A stretch of 64,000 nt of DNA from an uncultured Archangium sp. (GTDB lineage Bacteria > Myxococcota > Myxococcia > Myxococcales > Myxococcaceae), in contig CAIVGN010000097.1 in assembly GCA_903905455.1 (NCBI GenBank), positions 62,001 to 126,000 of the forward strand, in the 5' to 3' direction. The translations under genes were made by a program, and so were the position numbers. How positions within the stretch are numbered: position 1 is the stretch's first letter; each line of letters starts with the position of its first letter. The notes under the pieces are model-generated. The model was not told where the DNA came from. It did no database searches and saw only the letters and a program-made list of their open reading frames with translations. Shown piece by piece: positions 33,547 through 42,468 of the stretch.

Positions 33547-36500
33547 CCTTCGGGCGCGTCGCGCACTTCGAAGCGCATCTCGTCGGCGGTGGCGGTGATC
33601 TCCGGGGCGTACATCGCCTCGACCCGCGCCGGCAGCGCCGCGAAGCGACCGGGCACCTCGGCGCGCAGCTCGTAGCTGAGCCTGGTGACGCCCACGGGGA
33701 TCTGCTGGAGGAACATCGCCACCCGGTCGGTGCGCAGCTCGGCATGGGCGCACGCGTAGTTGCACACCGCGGGACCCGACTGGAGCTGCACCGCCTCGAA
33801 GCCCGCGGGCTTGAGGTCCTCGAGCATCACGAACTCCACGGCCTTGTTGGCGGTGATCTCCACGTCGACGCGCACGCGCACCCCTGACTCGACGGGCATG
33901 CCGTACTCGGCGCTGGTGGGGGCCGGGCGATCGGTGCTCGGCTTGCCCAGCACGGTGTAGGTGCGCTTGACCTTCACGTCGCCGCCCACGCCCTTGATGA
34001 AGTCGTTCATGTTGAACACGTCGACGGTGGCCCCGAAGTAGCCGGTGCCCGCGCCGTCGTGCTTCACGGTGACGGTGTTCTTCCCGGCCTTGAAGACCGA
34101 GTCGGCCAGGGTGATGGGCGCCGTCAGGTCGAGCCCGCCCTTGGTGTAGGCCACGCGCTTGACCTCCTTGCCGTTGACCAGCACCACGAAGACGCCGGTC
34201 TTGGTGGCGGCGTTCTCCTTCCGCGCCAGGTCGGCGAGCGCGTAGACGGCGAAGGCGGTGTCACGGGTGTTGCGCCAACGTCCTCCGTTGCGGCGCAGCA
34301 CGAGGAAGTCGGTGAGCGGCTTGATGAGCGGCGACTTGATGTCGTAGCGGACGTAGGCCATCAGGGTGAACGCGGTGGCCTCGATGGCCGCCGAGGTGCT
34401 CCACGCGTCGGTGGCATCGCCCACGGCCGCGTCCGGGCGCGACGAGGCAGCCTTCACCACGTCATCGAGGTTCTCCACGGCCACGCGGGCGCGGGCATCG
34501 TTGGCGTGCAGCAACGAGAGCGCGAGCTGGGCGCGGGCGCGCGGGGTGAGCGTGGTGCGCCGGCCGTAGACGGTGTCGAGGGCGGCCTTGGGCGCGCCGC
34601 CGGTGCTCGCCAGCGCGTAGACCATGTACGCGTGGGTCTCCGGCGAGTTGAGGCCTTCCCCGAGGTGGCCCTTCAGGTACTCGCGGCCGCGGGTGATGAC
34701 GTCGGGGCGCACGTCGAGGCCGGCCGACTTCGCCAGCGAGAGCGACGACACGACGTACGAGGTCATCCACAGGTTGGTGTTGTCCGTCTGCCACCAGCCC
34801 CAGCCGCCATCGGAGTGCTGGAAGCTGTAGAGCCGCTCGAGGCCCTTCTGGGTCATGTCGTCGAGCTCGGCCGGGACACGCGCCGAAGGCAGCCCGAGGT
34901 CCTTCACCGCGCGCCGCGCGATGGTGGCCGGGACGAAGCGGGAGAGGGTCTGCTCCACGCAACCGTAGGGGTACTGGGCGAGGTAGGGCAGGGCGTCGAA
35001 CATCACCGCCAGCAGCGTCGGCGAGAGGCTCACCTCGAGCCGGGTGAGCGAGGCCTTGCGCTTCTCGGGCAGCTCGAAGTCGAAGCTCTGCGTCTCCTGC
35101 ACGCGGCCGGCGAAGAACTGCCGCTGGGCCGAGCCGTGCACGAAGGCCGGCAGCTTCCACTCCATGCCGTCGGAGGTGCCGCCGCCCTTCACCGTGGCGC
35201 GCACCACGCGCTCGCCGAGGTCGACCACCTTGAACCGCGCGTCGAAGCGCAGCACCTGCTCGGGCTCCACGCGCACGGTCTTCTTGCCGGGCGTGAGCTC
35301 CTTGAAGCCGGGCGCGCCGAGGTTCACCTCGACGTCCACGGCCTTCGGGAGGTGGCTCTCGATCACCGCCGAGAGCACCACCTCGTCACCTTCGATGAAG
35401 AAGCGCGGGGCCTGCAGGCGCACCATGAGCGGCTTGGCGGTGCGGATCTGCGTGCTGCCCTGGCCGAGGTTTGCGCCTTCGGTGACCACGGTGGCGACGG
35501 CCTTCCACGAGGTCAGCGAGTCCTTCAGCTTGAGGCCCTGGCTCAGCGGCGCGCCGGCCTTCGAGGTGAGCGCCGAGTACCAACCGGCCGAGGTGCTGAA
35601 GTCGGTGCGCACCTTGATCGGCTCTTCCGCTGCGCCGCCCTCGGCCTTGTCCTTCGCGCCGCCGGGGCCCGCGGCTTCCTTCTTCGACGCCTTCTCCGAG
35701 GGCGCGCTGAGCGACTCAGCGGACGCGTCGTCAGCCATGGCCGACTTGGCCCGCGACGGGGCCGCGCTCGGGGCCGGAGCGCCACCCGCGGCTGACTTGC
35801 GCTCTTCTTCGCGGTTGGCGCCGACCACCACCGGGCTGACCTGGGAGTCGGGCTTGCTGTGCGCGACGACGACCGGCCGCGCGCGGTGGTACCGCTGATC
35901 GTACGAGGTGTGCATCACCACCCGCTGCTGCCGGCTGGTGCGGCCGAAGAAGGAGAGGAAGTCCTTCCGCTCGGGGGCGATGGCGAAGAGCGACTCGTCG
36001 ACCACGGTGAGCGCAGTCTCCATCGCAGCTCCGGCCGGGGCACCCGTGGTCTTCACCACCGCGGTCACCGCGCTGCCCGGTTCCGCCGAGGCGCGACCGA
36101 AGTCGACACCGACGCCGATCTCCACCTCGCTGCCCTGCACGCGGAAGGGCAACTGGCGCTGCTGCAGGTTGATGTCTTCGAAGCGCACCGCGTGGAGCCA
36201 CCCGTTGGGCGACACCTCGGCGGGTAGCTTGAACTCCACGAAGCGGGCGCGGCCCTTGAGCTCGACCATCTGCGAGGCGGCGATCACGTCGCTCTCGAGG
36301 GTGAGCAGCACGTGGCCACCGGGGCGCGAACCCGCGACGAGCACGCGCAGCCCCTGGCCGACCTTCAGCGGGGCGCGATCGACGAAGAGCTGGAAGCCCG
36401 GGGCGGGGACGATGGGCTTGGTGTCGCTGGTCAGCCAGAGGTCGGTGCTGGCGAGCACGGTCTCCTCGGCCTTGCTGCCATCGAGCACCTCCACGCGCAC

Positions 36501-38822
36501 TTGACCGACGGCGTCAGCGTCGAGCACCGCGCGACCGATGCCCTTGCTCAGGCGGGTGCGGGTCTCGGTGATGCGGCTGGCCTGGCCGTTCTCGCCGATG
36601 CGCATCAGGCGCAGCACCACGTCGGGGTCCGAGGGGCGGCCGTTGGCGTCTTCCGCGCGGAGCTTCACCACCACCCGTTCGCCGGGCCGGTAGAGGAAGT
36701 GATCGGTCTTCAAGTCGACGAAGAAGTCGGGCTTCGCGAGCTTGATGGACCCCGTGCCCTGGATCTCCCGGCGCGAGCTGTCGGTCACCAACACCTGCAC
36801 CGCGTACTGGAGCGCCTGGTAGCCGCCTTCCTGCGCGGGTACCTCGACCTCGGCCGTGCCATCGGCGCCGGTCTTGAACTGCAGCGTGTGCTGGGAGAGC
36901 ACGCCGTAATACGGGTAGTAGCCGCGTCCGCCGCGCCGCGAGCCGTACTCCTCGTCGTCGTAGCCGCCGTACTGCTGCTGCTGATCTTCTTCGGTCGGAT
37001 CGTCGGGCCACTTGCCGAACTGGTGCTGCCAGGGCTGCACGCTGACCATCGCCCGGCCGCTGGCGTTGGCCACGGCGCCACCGGAGTAATAGGCGGCCTT
37101 CACCTTGAACTTCACCTTGTCGCCGGGCTTCGGGCTGCCGATGGGCTCGACGGAGACGATGTACTCGGGCGGCTTGTACTCCTCGACGCGGAACTCCATC
37201 GGCGCCTGGACGAAGTACTGCCCGTCGGTCTGCACGTTGATGCGGTAGGCGCCCAGGGTGACGTTCTTCGCCAGCGCCAGGGTGAAGCTCGCGGTGCCAA
37301 ACGAGTTGGTGGTGACCGTCTCCCGCACGAGCTGCTTGCCCGTGGGATCGGACACGGTGACGTAGGCCTTCTGCCCGGAGATGGGCGTCGACGGCCCGCC
37401 TTCACGCGAGCGCAGGAAGAGCTTGAGCCCCACGGTCTCGCCCGGCTTGTAGAGCGGCCGGTCGGTCATCACGTAGGCGAGGTTCTCGCGGTTGTAGTTG
37501 TTCCAGTACGAGCTGCCCGCGGTGCTCCAGGCGAGGTTGTTGCCCTTCTTCGTCCAAATCAGCATCGAGTCGTTGGTGTTCTCGGTCTTGAAGGTGGCGA
37601 TGCCCGAGGCGTTGGTCTTGGCCGTCAGGCGCTCGGCGTTGCCGCTGCGGTAGAGGAAGAGCACCACGTCGGTGTCGGGCTGGGCCTGGCCGGTCTCGAC
37701 GTCGAAGGCCGCGACCAGCACCTGGGTGCGATCGTTCTTGGTGACGAGGACGTGCTGGGAGATCAACGCCCACGCGCGGGAGGTCTCGGAGTCGGCGCTC
37801 GCTTCGATCACGTACAGGCCCGGCTCGGTGACCTCGAGATCGAAGCGCGTGCTGCCCGGCGCGTACTTGCCCGGGGCCTCGAGGGTGGTGTTCCAGTTCT
37901 TGATCACCGTGCCCGGGTACGCGGAGGGATCGTTGGGCCACGAGCCGCCCGGCAGGGCCATGGGGTCGGCGCGCTTGACGGTCCACTTCGCGTTCTTCAC
38001 GTTGCGGAAGCTCACCTGGACCTGCGGCTTGACCCCCGGGAGCTCGTTGTTGGGCACGCTCACCGACAGGGAGGGACGGCGGATGTTCGCGGCGCGGCTC
38101 TCGGCGCTGCTGCGCATGTTGCTGGTCTGCGGGCTGAAGCGCTTGACGATGGAGTCGAAGATCTCGAGCGCCTCGACATACTTCGCCTCGTTCTCGCGGC
38201 GCTCGGCGAGCAGGTACAGCGCGTCGTCGGCCACGTCGCTCTTGCCGTCGCCCACGTCACGGAGCTCGGCCTCGGCTTCCTTGAACTTGTTGCCGTTGTT
38301 GAGCCGCGCCCGGGCCCGGCGGAACCGGTACGCCGCGGTGAGCTCGCCGTTGGACTCGAGCGAGAGCCCGAGCTCCGCGAGCTTCTCCACGCGCGCGAGG
38401 TTCCACGTGTTGTTGTCCATCTCGCGGATCACCGCGGCCTCGAGCAGCCCGCGCGCCTCGGTGCCGCGACGACCCGGCTCGCCCATCGCCTGCTTGAGCA
38501 GCGGGGCCATGGTGTCGAAGGCCAGGTTGCCGTTCTCCCAGAGCGCGTGCGAGGCGATGCCGCGGGCGAAGTCCTTCTCACCCTCGTTGGCCAGCTTGCG
38601 GAGCTCTTCGTACGAGCCCTTGCCCGCGCGAGAACACGAGGCCGCCTTCTTCGCCGAGGCTTCACGGGCGAGCGGGGCGGTGGGGTTGGCCTTCAGGAAG
38701 GCGGTGAAGGCGTCACAGGCGCGCGAATAGGAGCGCTCCTGGAGGTACTTGTTGGCCGAATCGAAGTCCTGCGCGAGTGCGGGAAGCGCCGCGATGAGCG
38801 CGAGCACGAAAAGACGTCGCAT
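33531..38822 (-). CDS. Alpha-2-macroglobulin family protein (bacterial A2M/MG2)
   Basis: 1763 residues. A Sec signal (LFVLALIAALPALA) without lipobox is followed by a helical, TPR-like region (about 20-260) and the macroglobulin domains; the MG2 hallmark is YVMTDRPLYKPGETVGLKLF. A long Ala/Lys/Ser linker lies near residue 1020. The thioester region reads YPYGCVEQT with Cys1288 and Gln1291, the C-x-E-Q form also used by E. coli ECAM, so the covalent trap is probably active. The alpha/alpha thioester domain (GGWGWWQTD) and a receptor-binding-like C-terminus follow. In E. coli the class A gene neighbours pbpC; no penicillin-binding protein lies near here. ATG 38822 starts exactly at the signal peptide. 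Confidence 0.95.
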   Translation of the reverse strand: MRRLFVLALIAALPALAQDFDSANKYLQERSYSRACDAFTAFLKANPTAPLAREASAKKAASCSRAGKGSYEELRKLANEGEKDFARGIASHALWENGNLAFDTMAPLLKQAMGEPGRRGTEARGLLEAAVIREMDNNTWNLARVEKLAELGLSLESNGELTAAYRFRRARARLNNGNKFKEAEAELRDVGDGKSDVADDALYLLAERRENEAKYVEALEIFDSIVKRFSPQTSNMRSSAESRAANIRRPSLSVSVPNNELPGVKPQVQVSFRNVKNAKWTVKRADPMALPGGSWPNDPSAYPGTVIKNWNTTLEAPGKYAPGSTRFDLEVTEPGLYVIEASADSETSRAWALISQHVLVTKNDRTQVLVAAFDVETGQAQPDTDVVLFLYRSGNAERLTAKTNASGIATFKTENTNDSMLIWTKKGNNLAWSTAGSSYWNNYNRENLAYVMTDRPLYKPGETVGLKLFLRSREGGPSTPISGQKAYVTVSDPTGKQLVRETVTTNSFGTASFTLALAKNVTLGAYRINVQTDGQYFVQAPMEFRVEEYKPPEYIVSVEPIGSPKPGDKVKFKVKAAYYSGGAVANASGRAMVSVQPWQHQFGKWPDDPTEEDQQQQYGGYDDEEYGSRRGGRGYYPYYGVLSQHTLQFKTGADGTAEVEVPAQEGGYQALQYAVQVLVTDSSRREIQGTGSIKLAKPDFFVDLKTDHFLYRPGERVVVKLRAEDANGRPSDPDVVLRLMRIGENGQASRITETRTRLSKGIGRAVLDADAVGQVRVEVLDGSKAEETVLASTDLWLTSDTKPIVPAPGFQLFVDRAPLKVGQGLRVLVAGSRPGGHVLLTLESDVIAASQMVELKGRARFVEFKLPAEVSPNGWLHAVRFEDINLQQRQLPFRVQGSEVEIGVGVDFGRASAEPGSAVTAVVKTTGAPAGAAMETALTVVDESLFAIAPERKDFLSFFGRTSRQQRVVMHTSYDQRYHRARPVVVAHSKPDSQVSPVVVGANREEERKSAAGGAPAPSAAPSRAKSAMADDASAESLSAPSEKASKKEAAGPGGAKDKAEGGAAEEPIKVRTDFSTSAGWYSALTSKAGAPLSQGLKLKDSLTSWKAVATVVTEGANLGQGSTQIRTAKPLMVRLQAPRFFIEGDEVVLSAVIESHLPKAVDVEVNLGAPGFKELTPGKKTVRVEPEQVLRFDARFKVVDLGERVVRATVKGGGTSDGMEWKLPAFVHGSAQRQFFAGRVQETQSFDFELPEKRKASLTRLEVSLSPTLLAVMFDALPYLAQYPYGCVEQTLSRFVPATIARRAVKDLGLPSARVPAELDDMTQKGLERLYSFQHSDGGWGWWQTDNTNLWMTSYVVSSLSLAKSAGLDVRPDVITRGREYLKGHLGEGLNSPETHAYMVYALASTGGAPKAALDTVYGRRTTLTPRARAQLALSLLHANDARARVAVENLDDVVKAASSRPDAAVGDATDAWSTSAAIEATAFTLMAYVRYDIKSPLIKPLTDFLVLRRNGGRWRNTRDTAFAVYALADLARKENAATKTGVFVVLVNGKEVKRVAYTKGGLDLTAPITLADSVFKAGKNTVTVKHDGAGTGYFGATVDVFNMNDFIKGVGGDVKVKRTYTVLGKPSTDRPAPTSAEYGMPVESGVRVRVDVEITANKAVEFVMLEDLKPAGFEAVQLQSGPAVCNYACAHAELRTDRVAMFLQQIPVGVTRLSYELRAEVPGRFAALPARVEAMYAPEITATADEMRFEVRDAPEGQVAR

Positions 38823-38892
38823 GTGAAGCCCCCGGGGAAGAAGTGCGCGCATGGAAGCACGGAAACGCGCGAACTCACCCGGGGATCTACCG

Positions 38893-39441
38893 TCAGCGCT
38901 CGATGTGCAGCTGCACCGAGAAGCCCACGGGCCCTCGGGTCCACAACACCTGGTCCCCCAGCACGTGTTCCCGCGGGGTGGCGAGGTCGAGGCCGACGCG
39001 CAGGCCGAGCTTGAAGGGGCCGATCTCCCGGAGCAGCGAGAGGCCCAGCATGCCGGTGAGGTCGGCACCCACACCACCCGAGTCGAGCTCGCTGGCCGTG
39101 TAGAAGTGCATGCGCGCGCCGGCGAGGATCTCGGGCACCAGGCTCCAGGCCGAGAAGACGATGGGGATGCGGAAGCCGATGGCGAGGGGCACTTCCCACA
39201 CGGTCAGCGTCTTGCCCGGCGCGATGGTCACGCCCATGAGCACCAGCGGCTCGAAGGTGCCGCCCCGCAACGCGCCGTGGAAGGACAGGGTGGGGTCGGC
39301 GGAGGGCGGACGGATGAGCACGCCCGAGCGCAGGCCCGCGGTGACGTGAAAGGCCGGCGCCTTCGAGGTGGTGGGCATCGCGCCCATCTCTTCTTCGGGC
39401 GTACCGGCGACCAGCAGGAGCAGGAGCGCAGAGGCGAACAC
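38893..39441 (-). CDS. Outer-membrane barrel-like protein
   Basis: 182 residues: short hydrophobic N-terminus (FASALLLLLVAGT) acting as signal peptide, then alternating strands (FHVTAGLRSGVLI, LVLMGVTIAPG, LGLRVGLDLA) and a final strand GFSVQLHIER. The pattern is that of a small beta-barrel. It lies 71 bases upstream of the macroglobulin gene on the same strand and may share its transcript. No family recognised. Confidence 0.7.
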   Translation of the reverse strand: MFASALLLLLVAGTPEEEMGAMPTTSKAPAFHVTAGLRSGVLIRPPSADPTLSFHGALRGGTFEPLVLMGVTIAPGKTLTVWEVPLAIGFRIPIVFSAWSLVPEILAGARMHFYTASELDSGGVGADLTGMLGLSLLREIGPFKLGLRVGLDLATPREHVLGDQVLWTRGPVGFSVQLHIER

Positions 39442-39487
39442 CCGCCTGCCTTACAGGATTGGCGCGGGGAAGGTCCTTTCGACTTGC

Positions 39488-39514
39488 GGTGCTCCATCAG
39501 GGCGATGGAGCACC
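39488..39514 (-). terminator. Perfect 11-bp hairpin after the alpha/beta hydrolase gene
   Basis: GGTGCTCCATC (39488-39498) and GATGGAGCACC (39504-39514) form an exact 11-pair stem with a 5-base loop, 19 bases beyond the stop of the leftward hydrolase gene and before the next leftward gene. There is no T-run on either side, so it may act as an RNA stabiliser or a weak terminator rather than a classical intrinsic one. Confidence 0.4.
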
Positions 39515-39532
39515 TTCAATTCGACGGAGTGC

Positions 39533-40375
39533 TCAGGTGCGCAGGAAGCCCAGCAGGTCTTCGTTGAGGCGGTCCTTGTGGGTGTCGGCGAGGCCGTGGG
39601 GCGCACCGGGGTAGACCTTCAAGGTGGCGTGCTTGATGCGCTTCGCGGAGGCCCGGCCGGCGGCGTCGATGGGGACGATCTGGTCGTCGTCACCGTGGAC
39701 GATGAGGGTGGGCACGTCGATGCGCGCGAGGTCATCGGTGAAGTCGGTCTCGGAGAAGGCCTTGATGCAGTCGAAGGTGTTCTTGTGGCCGGCGAGCATT
39801 CCTTGCCGCCAGAACGAGTCCATGACGCCCTGGGAGACCTTTGCTCCCGGGCGGTTGGCGCCGAAGAAGGGGCCGCTGGCGAGGTCGCGGTAGAGCTGGG
39901 CCCGGTCCGCGAGCGACTGGGCGCGCATGCCGTCGAAGGTCTTCATTGGCAGGCCACCGGGGTTGGCCGGAGTCTGCAGCATGAGCGGGGGGACGGCGGA
40001 GATCAGCGCCACCCGCGCCACGTTCTTGGTCCCGTGGCGGCCCACGTAGCGAGCCACCTCGCCACCGCCTGCTGAGAAGCCCACCAGGGTCACGCGCTCG
40101 AGGGCGAGCTGGGTGATCAGCTCCGCCAGGTCGTCGGCGTAGGTATCCATGTCGTTGCCCAGCCAGGGCTGCGTGGAGCGACCGTGGCCGCGGCGATCAT
40201 GGGCGATGCAACGAAAGCCCAGGGACGCGAGGTACATCATCTGGGATTCCCAGCTGTCGGCGTTGAGCGGCCAGCCGTGACTGAAGACCACCGCGGGGCC
40301 CGTGCCCCAGTCCTTGTAGTGCAGCCGCGTGCCGTCCTTCATCGTCAGTCGTTTCATGAACGGGGGGCGGTGCAT
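39533..40375 (-). CDS. Alpha/beta hydrolase, non-haem chloroperoxidase/arylesterase type
   Basis: 280 residues. The sequence follows the cofactor-free haloperoxidase/arylesterase group: [15 protein letters not shown] at the oxyanion strand, DRRGHGRS, nucleophile [17 protein letters not shown], acid in [11 protein letters not shown] and histidine in APHGLADTH. These enzymes hydrolyse aryl esters and show perhydrolase activity in vitro. No signal peptide, so cytoplasmic. ATG at 40357 would shorten it by six residues. It begins a leftward run towards the macroglobulin gene but is separated from it by a hairpin. Confidence 0.93.
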   Translation of the reverse strand: MHRPPFMKRLTMKDGTRLHYKDWGTGPAVVFSHGWPLNADSWESQMMYLASLGFRCIAHDRRGHGRSTQPWLGNDMDTYADDLAELITQLALERVTLVGFSAGGGEVARYVGRHGTKNVARVALISAVPPLMLQTPANPGGLPMKTFDGMRAQSLADRAQLYRDLASGPFFGANRPGAKVSQGVMDSFWRQGMLAGHKNTFDCIKAFSETDFTDDLARIDVPTLIVHGDDDQIVPIDAAGRASAKRIKHATLKVYPGAPHGLADTHKDRLNEDLLGFLRT

Positions 40376-40476
40376 GCGACGGGCCGCTTCAGGCTTCGTG
40401 CTGGGGGCGGGTCGAGGGGTGCCTTAGGGTGCCGACCCTGGAGAGCGGCGGTGTTGGCCTGCTCAGGGGGCGCGCG

Positions 40477-41397
40477 ATGGTGCTGTTGGGGTTCGTGGTG
40501 GTGATGGCGTTGGGTGGGACCGGTTGCGAGAAGGACACCGACTGCAAAGGTGATCGCATCTGTGAGAACAACCGGTGCGTGGCGCCGGCTGCGTCGAGTG
40601 CTCCGCCTCCGGTTCCAGCTCCTGCGCCGGTGGTGCGCGTTCCGCTCAGCGAGCCAGTGCCGTGCGTGGCGCAGGACCAGAGGCGTGCGCCGCTAGGCGT
40701 CGTGGTCGCGCCCTGCCCAGCGCCTGCGAGTGCCCCGCCGCCGCCCGCACCGGACGCACTCGTTCCTCCACCGTTGCCTCCGCCCCAGCAGCAGAAGCGC
40801 ATGCCCCTGGGAGATCCGTCCCCCTTCCGCGCCCCGCCTCCCGTGGAGACCTGCGAGGAGCCGCTCGACGCGGAGGGTCGGCTGAAGCCGGAGTGCAAGG
40901 TGGCGCCGAACCCGGCTCCCGCGAGGTCGCGGCGCAATCGACGAGCCGGGGTCGATGACCAGCCGGTCGCGGAGCCGTTGGCGCGGGCGGTCGGTCTGAT
41001 CGGCGTGATGTATGGCGGTCTGTTCGCGGGGAGTTCCGCGGTGCCGATCTTCGCGTTCACCGGTGCGGCGGGCGTTCGGTTCCGTTCCGGCGTTGGCGTG
41101 GTCGGCGTCGCGCACGGCCGCATCTTCGCGAGCTCAGCGGGGAGCATTCAGATGTACGGGCTCGGCCCGGGCGTTCGCTTCGGGAACCGGACGCAAGTGA
41201 CGCTCGCGCTGACCGGCACGTTCTCCGCGGTGAACGTCGGCGCCATCCAGGCCGCGGGTGGCGGGCTGTTTTCGATGCTGGCGCAGATCGCCATCGTCAT
41301 CGGCGATCACTTCACGCTGCTCGCCCAGCCGACGGTCGACTTCAACGCAGCGGGAGTGCTCGGATCGATCACCGGCGGCATCGGCCTCACGTTCTGA
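40477..41397 (+). CDS. Pro-rich lipoprotein with Cys module and C-terminal barrel-like domain
   Basis: 306 residues from ATG 40477 (ribosome site CAGGGGG at 40463-40469). Signal peptide VLLGFVVVMALGGTGC. Directly after comes the Cys module DCKGDRICENNRC (22-34), like those in the giant lipoproteins. A Pro/Ala-rich stretch (about 36-120) and an Arg-rich segment lead to a Gly-rich, strand-forming C-terminal half ending in GSITGGIGLTF. Codon use looks less biased than that of neighbours, with more T- and A-ending third positions, and the flanks are AT-richer, so recent acquisition or relaxed selection is possible. Function unknown. Confidence 0.7.
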   Translation: MVLLGFVVVMALGGTGCEKDTDCKGDRICENNRCVAPAASSAPPPVPAPAPVVRVPLSEPVPCVAQDQRRAPLGVVVAPCPAPASAPPPPAPDALVPPPLPPPQQQKRMPLGDPSPFRAPPPVETCEEPLDAEGRLKPECKVAPNPAPARSRRNRRAGVDDQPVAEPLARAVGLIGVMYGGLFAGSSAVPIFAFTGAAGVRFRSGVGVVGVAHGRIFASSAGSIQMYGLGPGVRFGNRTQVTLALTGTFSAVNVGAIQAAGGGLFSMLAQIAIVIGDHFTLLAQPTVDFNAAGVLGSITGGIGLTF

Positions 41398-41735
41398 GTG
41401 CTCGCGTGGGACCGGAGCGCGCGTCGTTCACTCGGCACCAACTCCACGTTCCGTGCAGATCACTTCACCTGAGACCGGGGAGGGCGCGCACTCCGAAAGA
41501 GCGGGCCGAAAGCCGGGTTACTGGCGCGAGCCGTGAATCTGCGCGCGTGCCTCAGCCCACTCGGTCAAGTCGGCCTCGCCGTTCCGAACGTCCTCGAGTC
41601 GCACCCGAAGCTCTGCGGTCCACGCGGCTTCAACCGGTGCGGACCCCACGAGGCGCTGCCCCTGCTGGGGCGAGACGACCTGCGCCTTGCTGTCTCCAAC
41701 GCGCTTGGCCATGACGTGCGGGGAGGGAAGGTGAG
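41398..41735. other. Intergenic stretch with no confident gene
   Basis: About 340 bases between the Pro-rich lipoprotein and the tRNA. Its only coding signal is the doubtful leftward frame at 41518-41712. I see no terminator, promoter or repeat here. Confidence 0.5.
41518..41712 (-). CDS. Possible remnant of an addiction-module (Unstab_antitox) protein
   Basis: A 64-residue frame just downstream of the tRNA on the same strand. Its second half, AAWTAELRVRLEDVRNGEAD followed by LTEWAEARAQI, follows the C-terminal pattern of the putative addiction-module family PF09720 (an acidic helix with W-x2-E-L-x2-R, then a Glu-rich helix). The N-terminal half does not match and no partner toxin gene lies beside it. 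No good ribosome site precedes the ATG. It may be a decayed antitoxin or a chance frame. Confidence 0.3.
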   Translation of the reverse strand: MAKRVGDSKAQVVSPQQGQRLVGSAPVEAAWTAELRVRLEDVRNGEADLTEWAEARAQIHGSRQ

Positions 41736-41808
41736 TGGGCCCACCAGGATTCGAACCTGGAACCTAGCGGTTATGAGCCGCCAGCTCTAACCGTTGAGCT
41801 ATGAGCCC
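41736..41808 (-). tRNA. tRNA with CAT anticodon (elongator Met, or Ile2)
   Basis: On the minus strand the cloverleaf folds completely: acceptor GGGCTCA pairs with TGGGCCC (one T-G wobble), the D arm is GCTC/GAGC, the anticodon loop is CTCATAA within GGCGG/CCGCT, and the T arm is CCAGG-TTCGAAT-CCTGG. The discriminator is A and CCA is not encoded. The CAT anticodon fits elongator methionine or, if the C is changed to lysidine, isoleucine-2; the C4-G69 pair leans towards Ile2 and the GCTCATAAC loop context towards Met. It is not initiator tRNA, since the first acceptor pair is normal and the three G-C pairs of the anticodon stem are lacking. Confidence 0.93.
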
Positions 41809-41839
41809 GCGAAGACCCTCCTAGACCGAAGGCGCTGCA

Positions 41840-42457
41840 GTGGCCACGTCGAGACCCCGAAAAAAGCGCGAGACGTACCACCATGGAGATCTCTCCAACG
41901 CGTTGGTCGCCGCCGCCATCGATCTCCTGAGCACCGGGGACGCGGAGCAGCTGACCCTGCGCGAGATCAGCCGCCGCGTGGGGGTCAACCACCGGGCCGT
42001 CTACCGCCACTTCGCCGATCTCACCGCGCTCCTCGCCGCCGTGGCGGAGCAGGGGTACCGGCAGCTGCTCATCGCCCTCGAAGCGAGCCTCGCCGGCGTC
42101 AAGCGCGCGGGCCCCGAGAAGCGCGTCGAGGCGCTCGCCTGCGCCTACGTCGCCTTCGCCCTGGATAACCCGGCGCACTACCGCATCATGTTCGGCCGCC
42201 GGCTCAACGAAGACGGGCGCTTCCCCGTGCTCGAAGATCTCGTGCAGCAGGCCTACGTGTTGATCGACGTGGAGATGGGCGCAGGCATCGAGCAGCGCCG
42301 GTTCATCCAGCGCCCCCGACGCGAGCTCGTCTTCGCCTTCTGGAGCCTGGCGCACGGCTTTGCCAGCCTCGCCCTCGTCGCCCGCATCAACGTCAAGCGC
42401 ACGTTGGTGGAACCCTACGTGCGCCAGATCGTCGCCCCGTTCATCACGGGGCTCTGA
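41840..42457 (+). CDS. TetR/AcrR-family transcriptional regulator
   Basis: 205 residues starting at GTG 41840. The N-terminal TetR helix-turn-helix is clear: HHGDLSNALVAAAIDLLSTG then LTLREISRRVGVNHRAVYRHF. The C-terminal half resembles the WHG/TetR_C_33 domain (YVAFALDNPAHYRIMFG, FWSLAHGFASLAL). The recognition helix residues VNHRAVYRHFAD are typical. No divergent efflux or enzyme gene lies next to it, only the tRNA, so its target cannot be guessed. The promoter of the tRNA must lie within or next to its 5' end. Confidence 0.93.
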   Translation: MATSRPRKKRETYHHGDLSNALVAAAIDLLSTGDAEQLTLREISRRVGVNHRAVYRHFADLTALLAAVAEQGYRQLLIALEASLAGVKRAGPEKRVEALACAYVAFALDNPAHYRIMFGRRLNEDGRFPVLEDLVQQAYVLIDVEMGAGIEQRRFIQRPRRELVFAFWSLAHGFASLALVARINVKRTLVEPYVRQIVAPFITGL

Positions 42458-42468
42458 GTCACTGGTGT

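Noticed and set aside
41736-41808. Initiator tRNA-Met
   Set aside because: The first acceptor pair is a normal G-C and the anticodon stem lacks the three consecutive G-C pairs of initiator tRNA.
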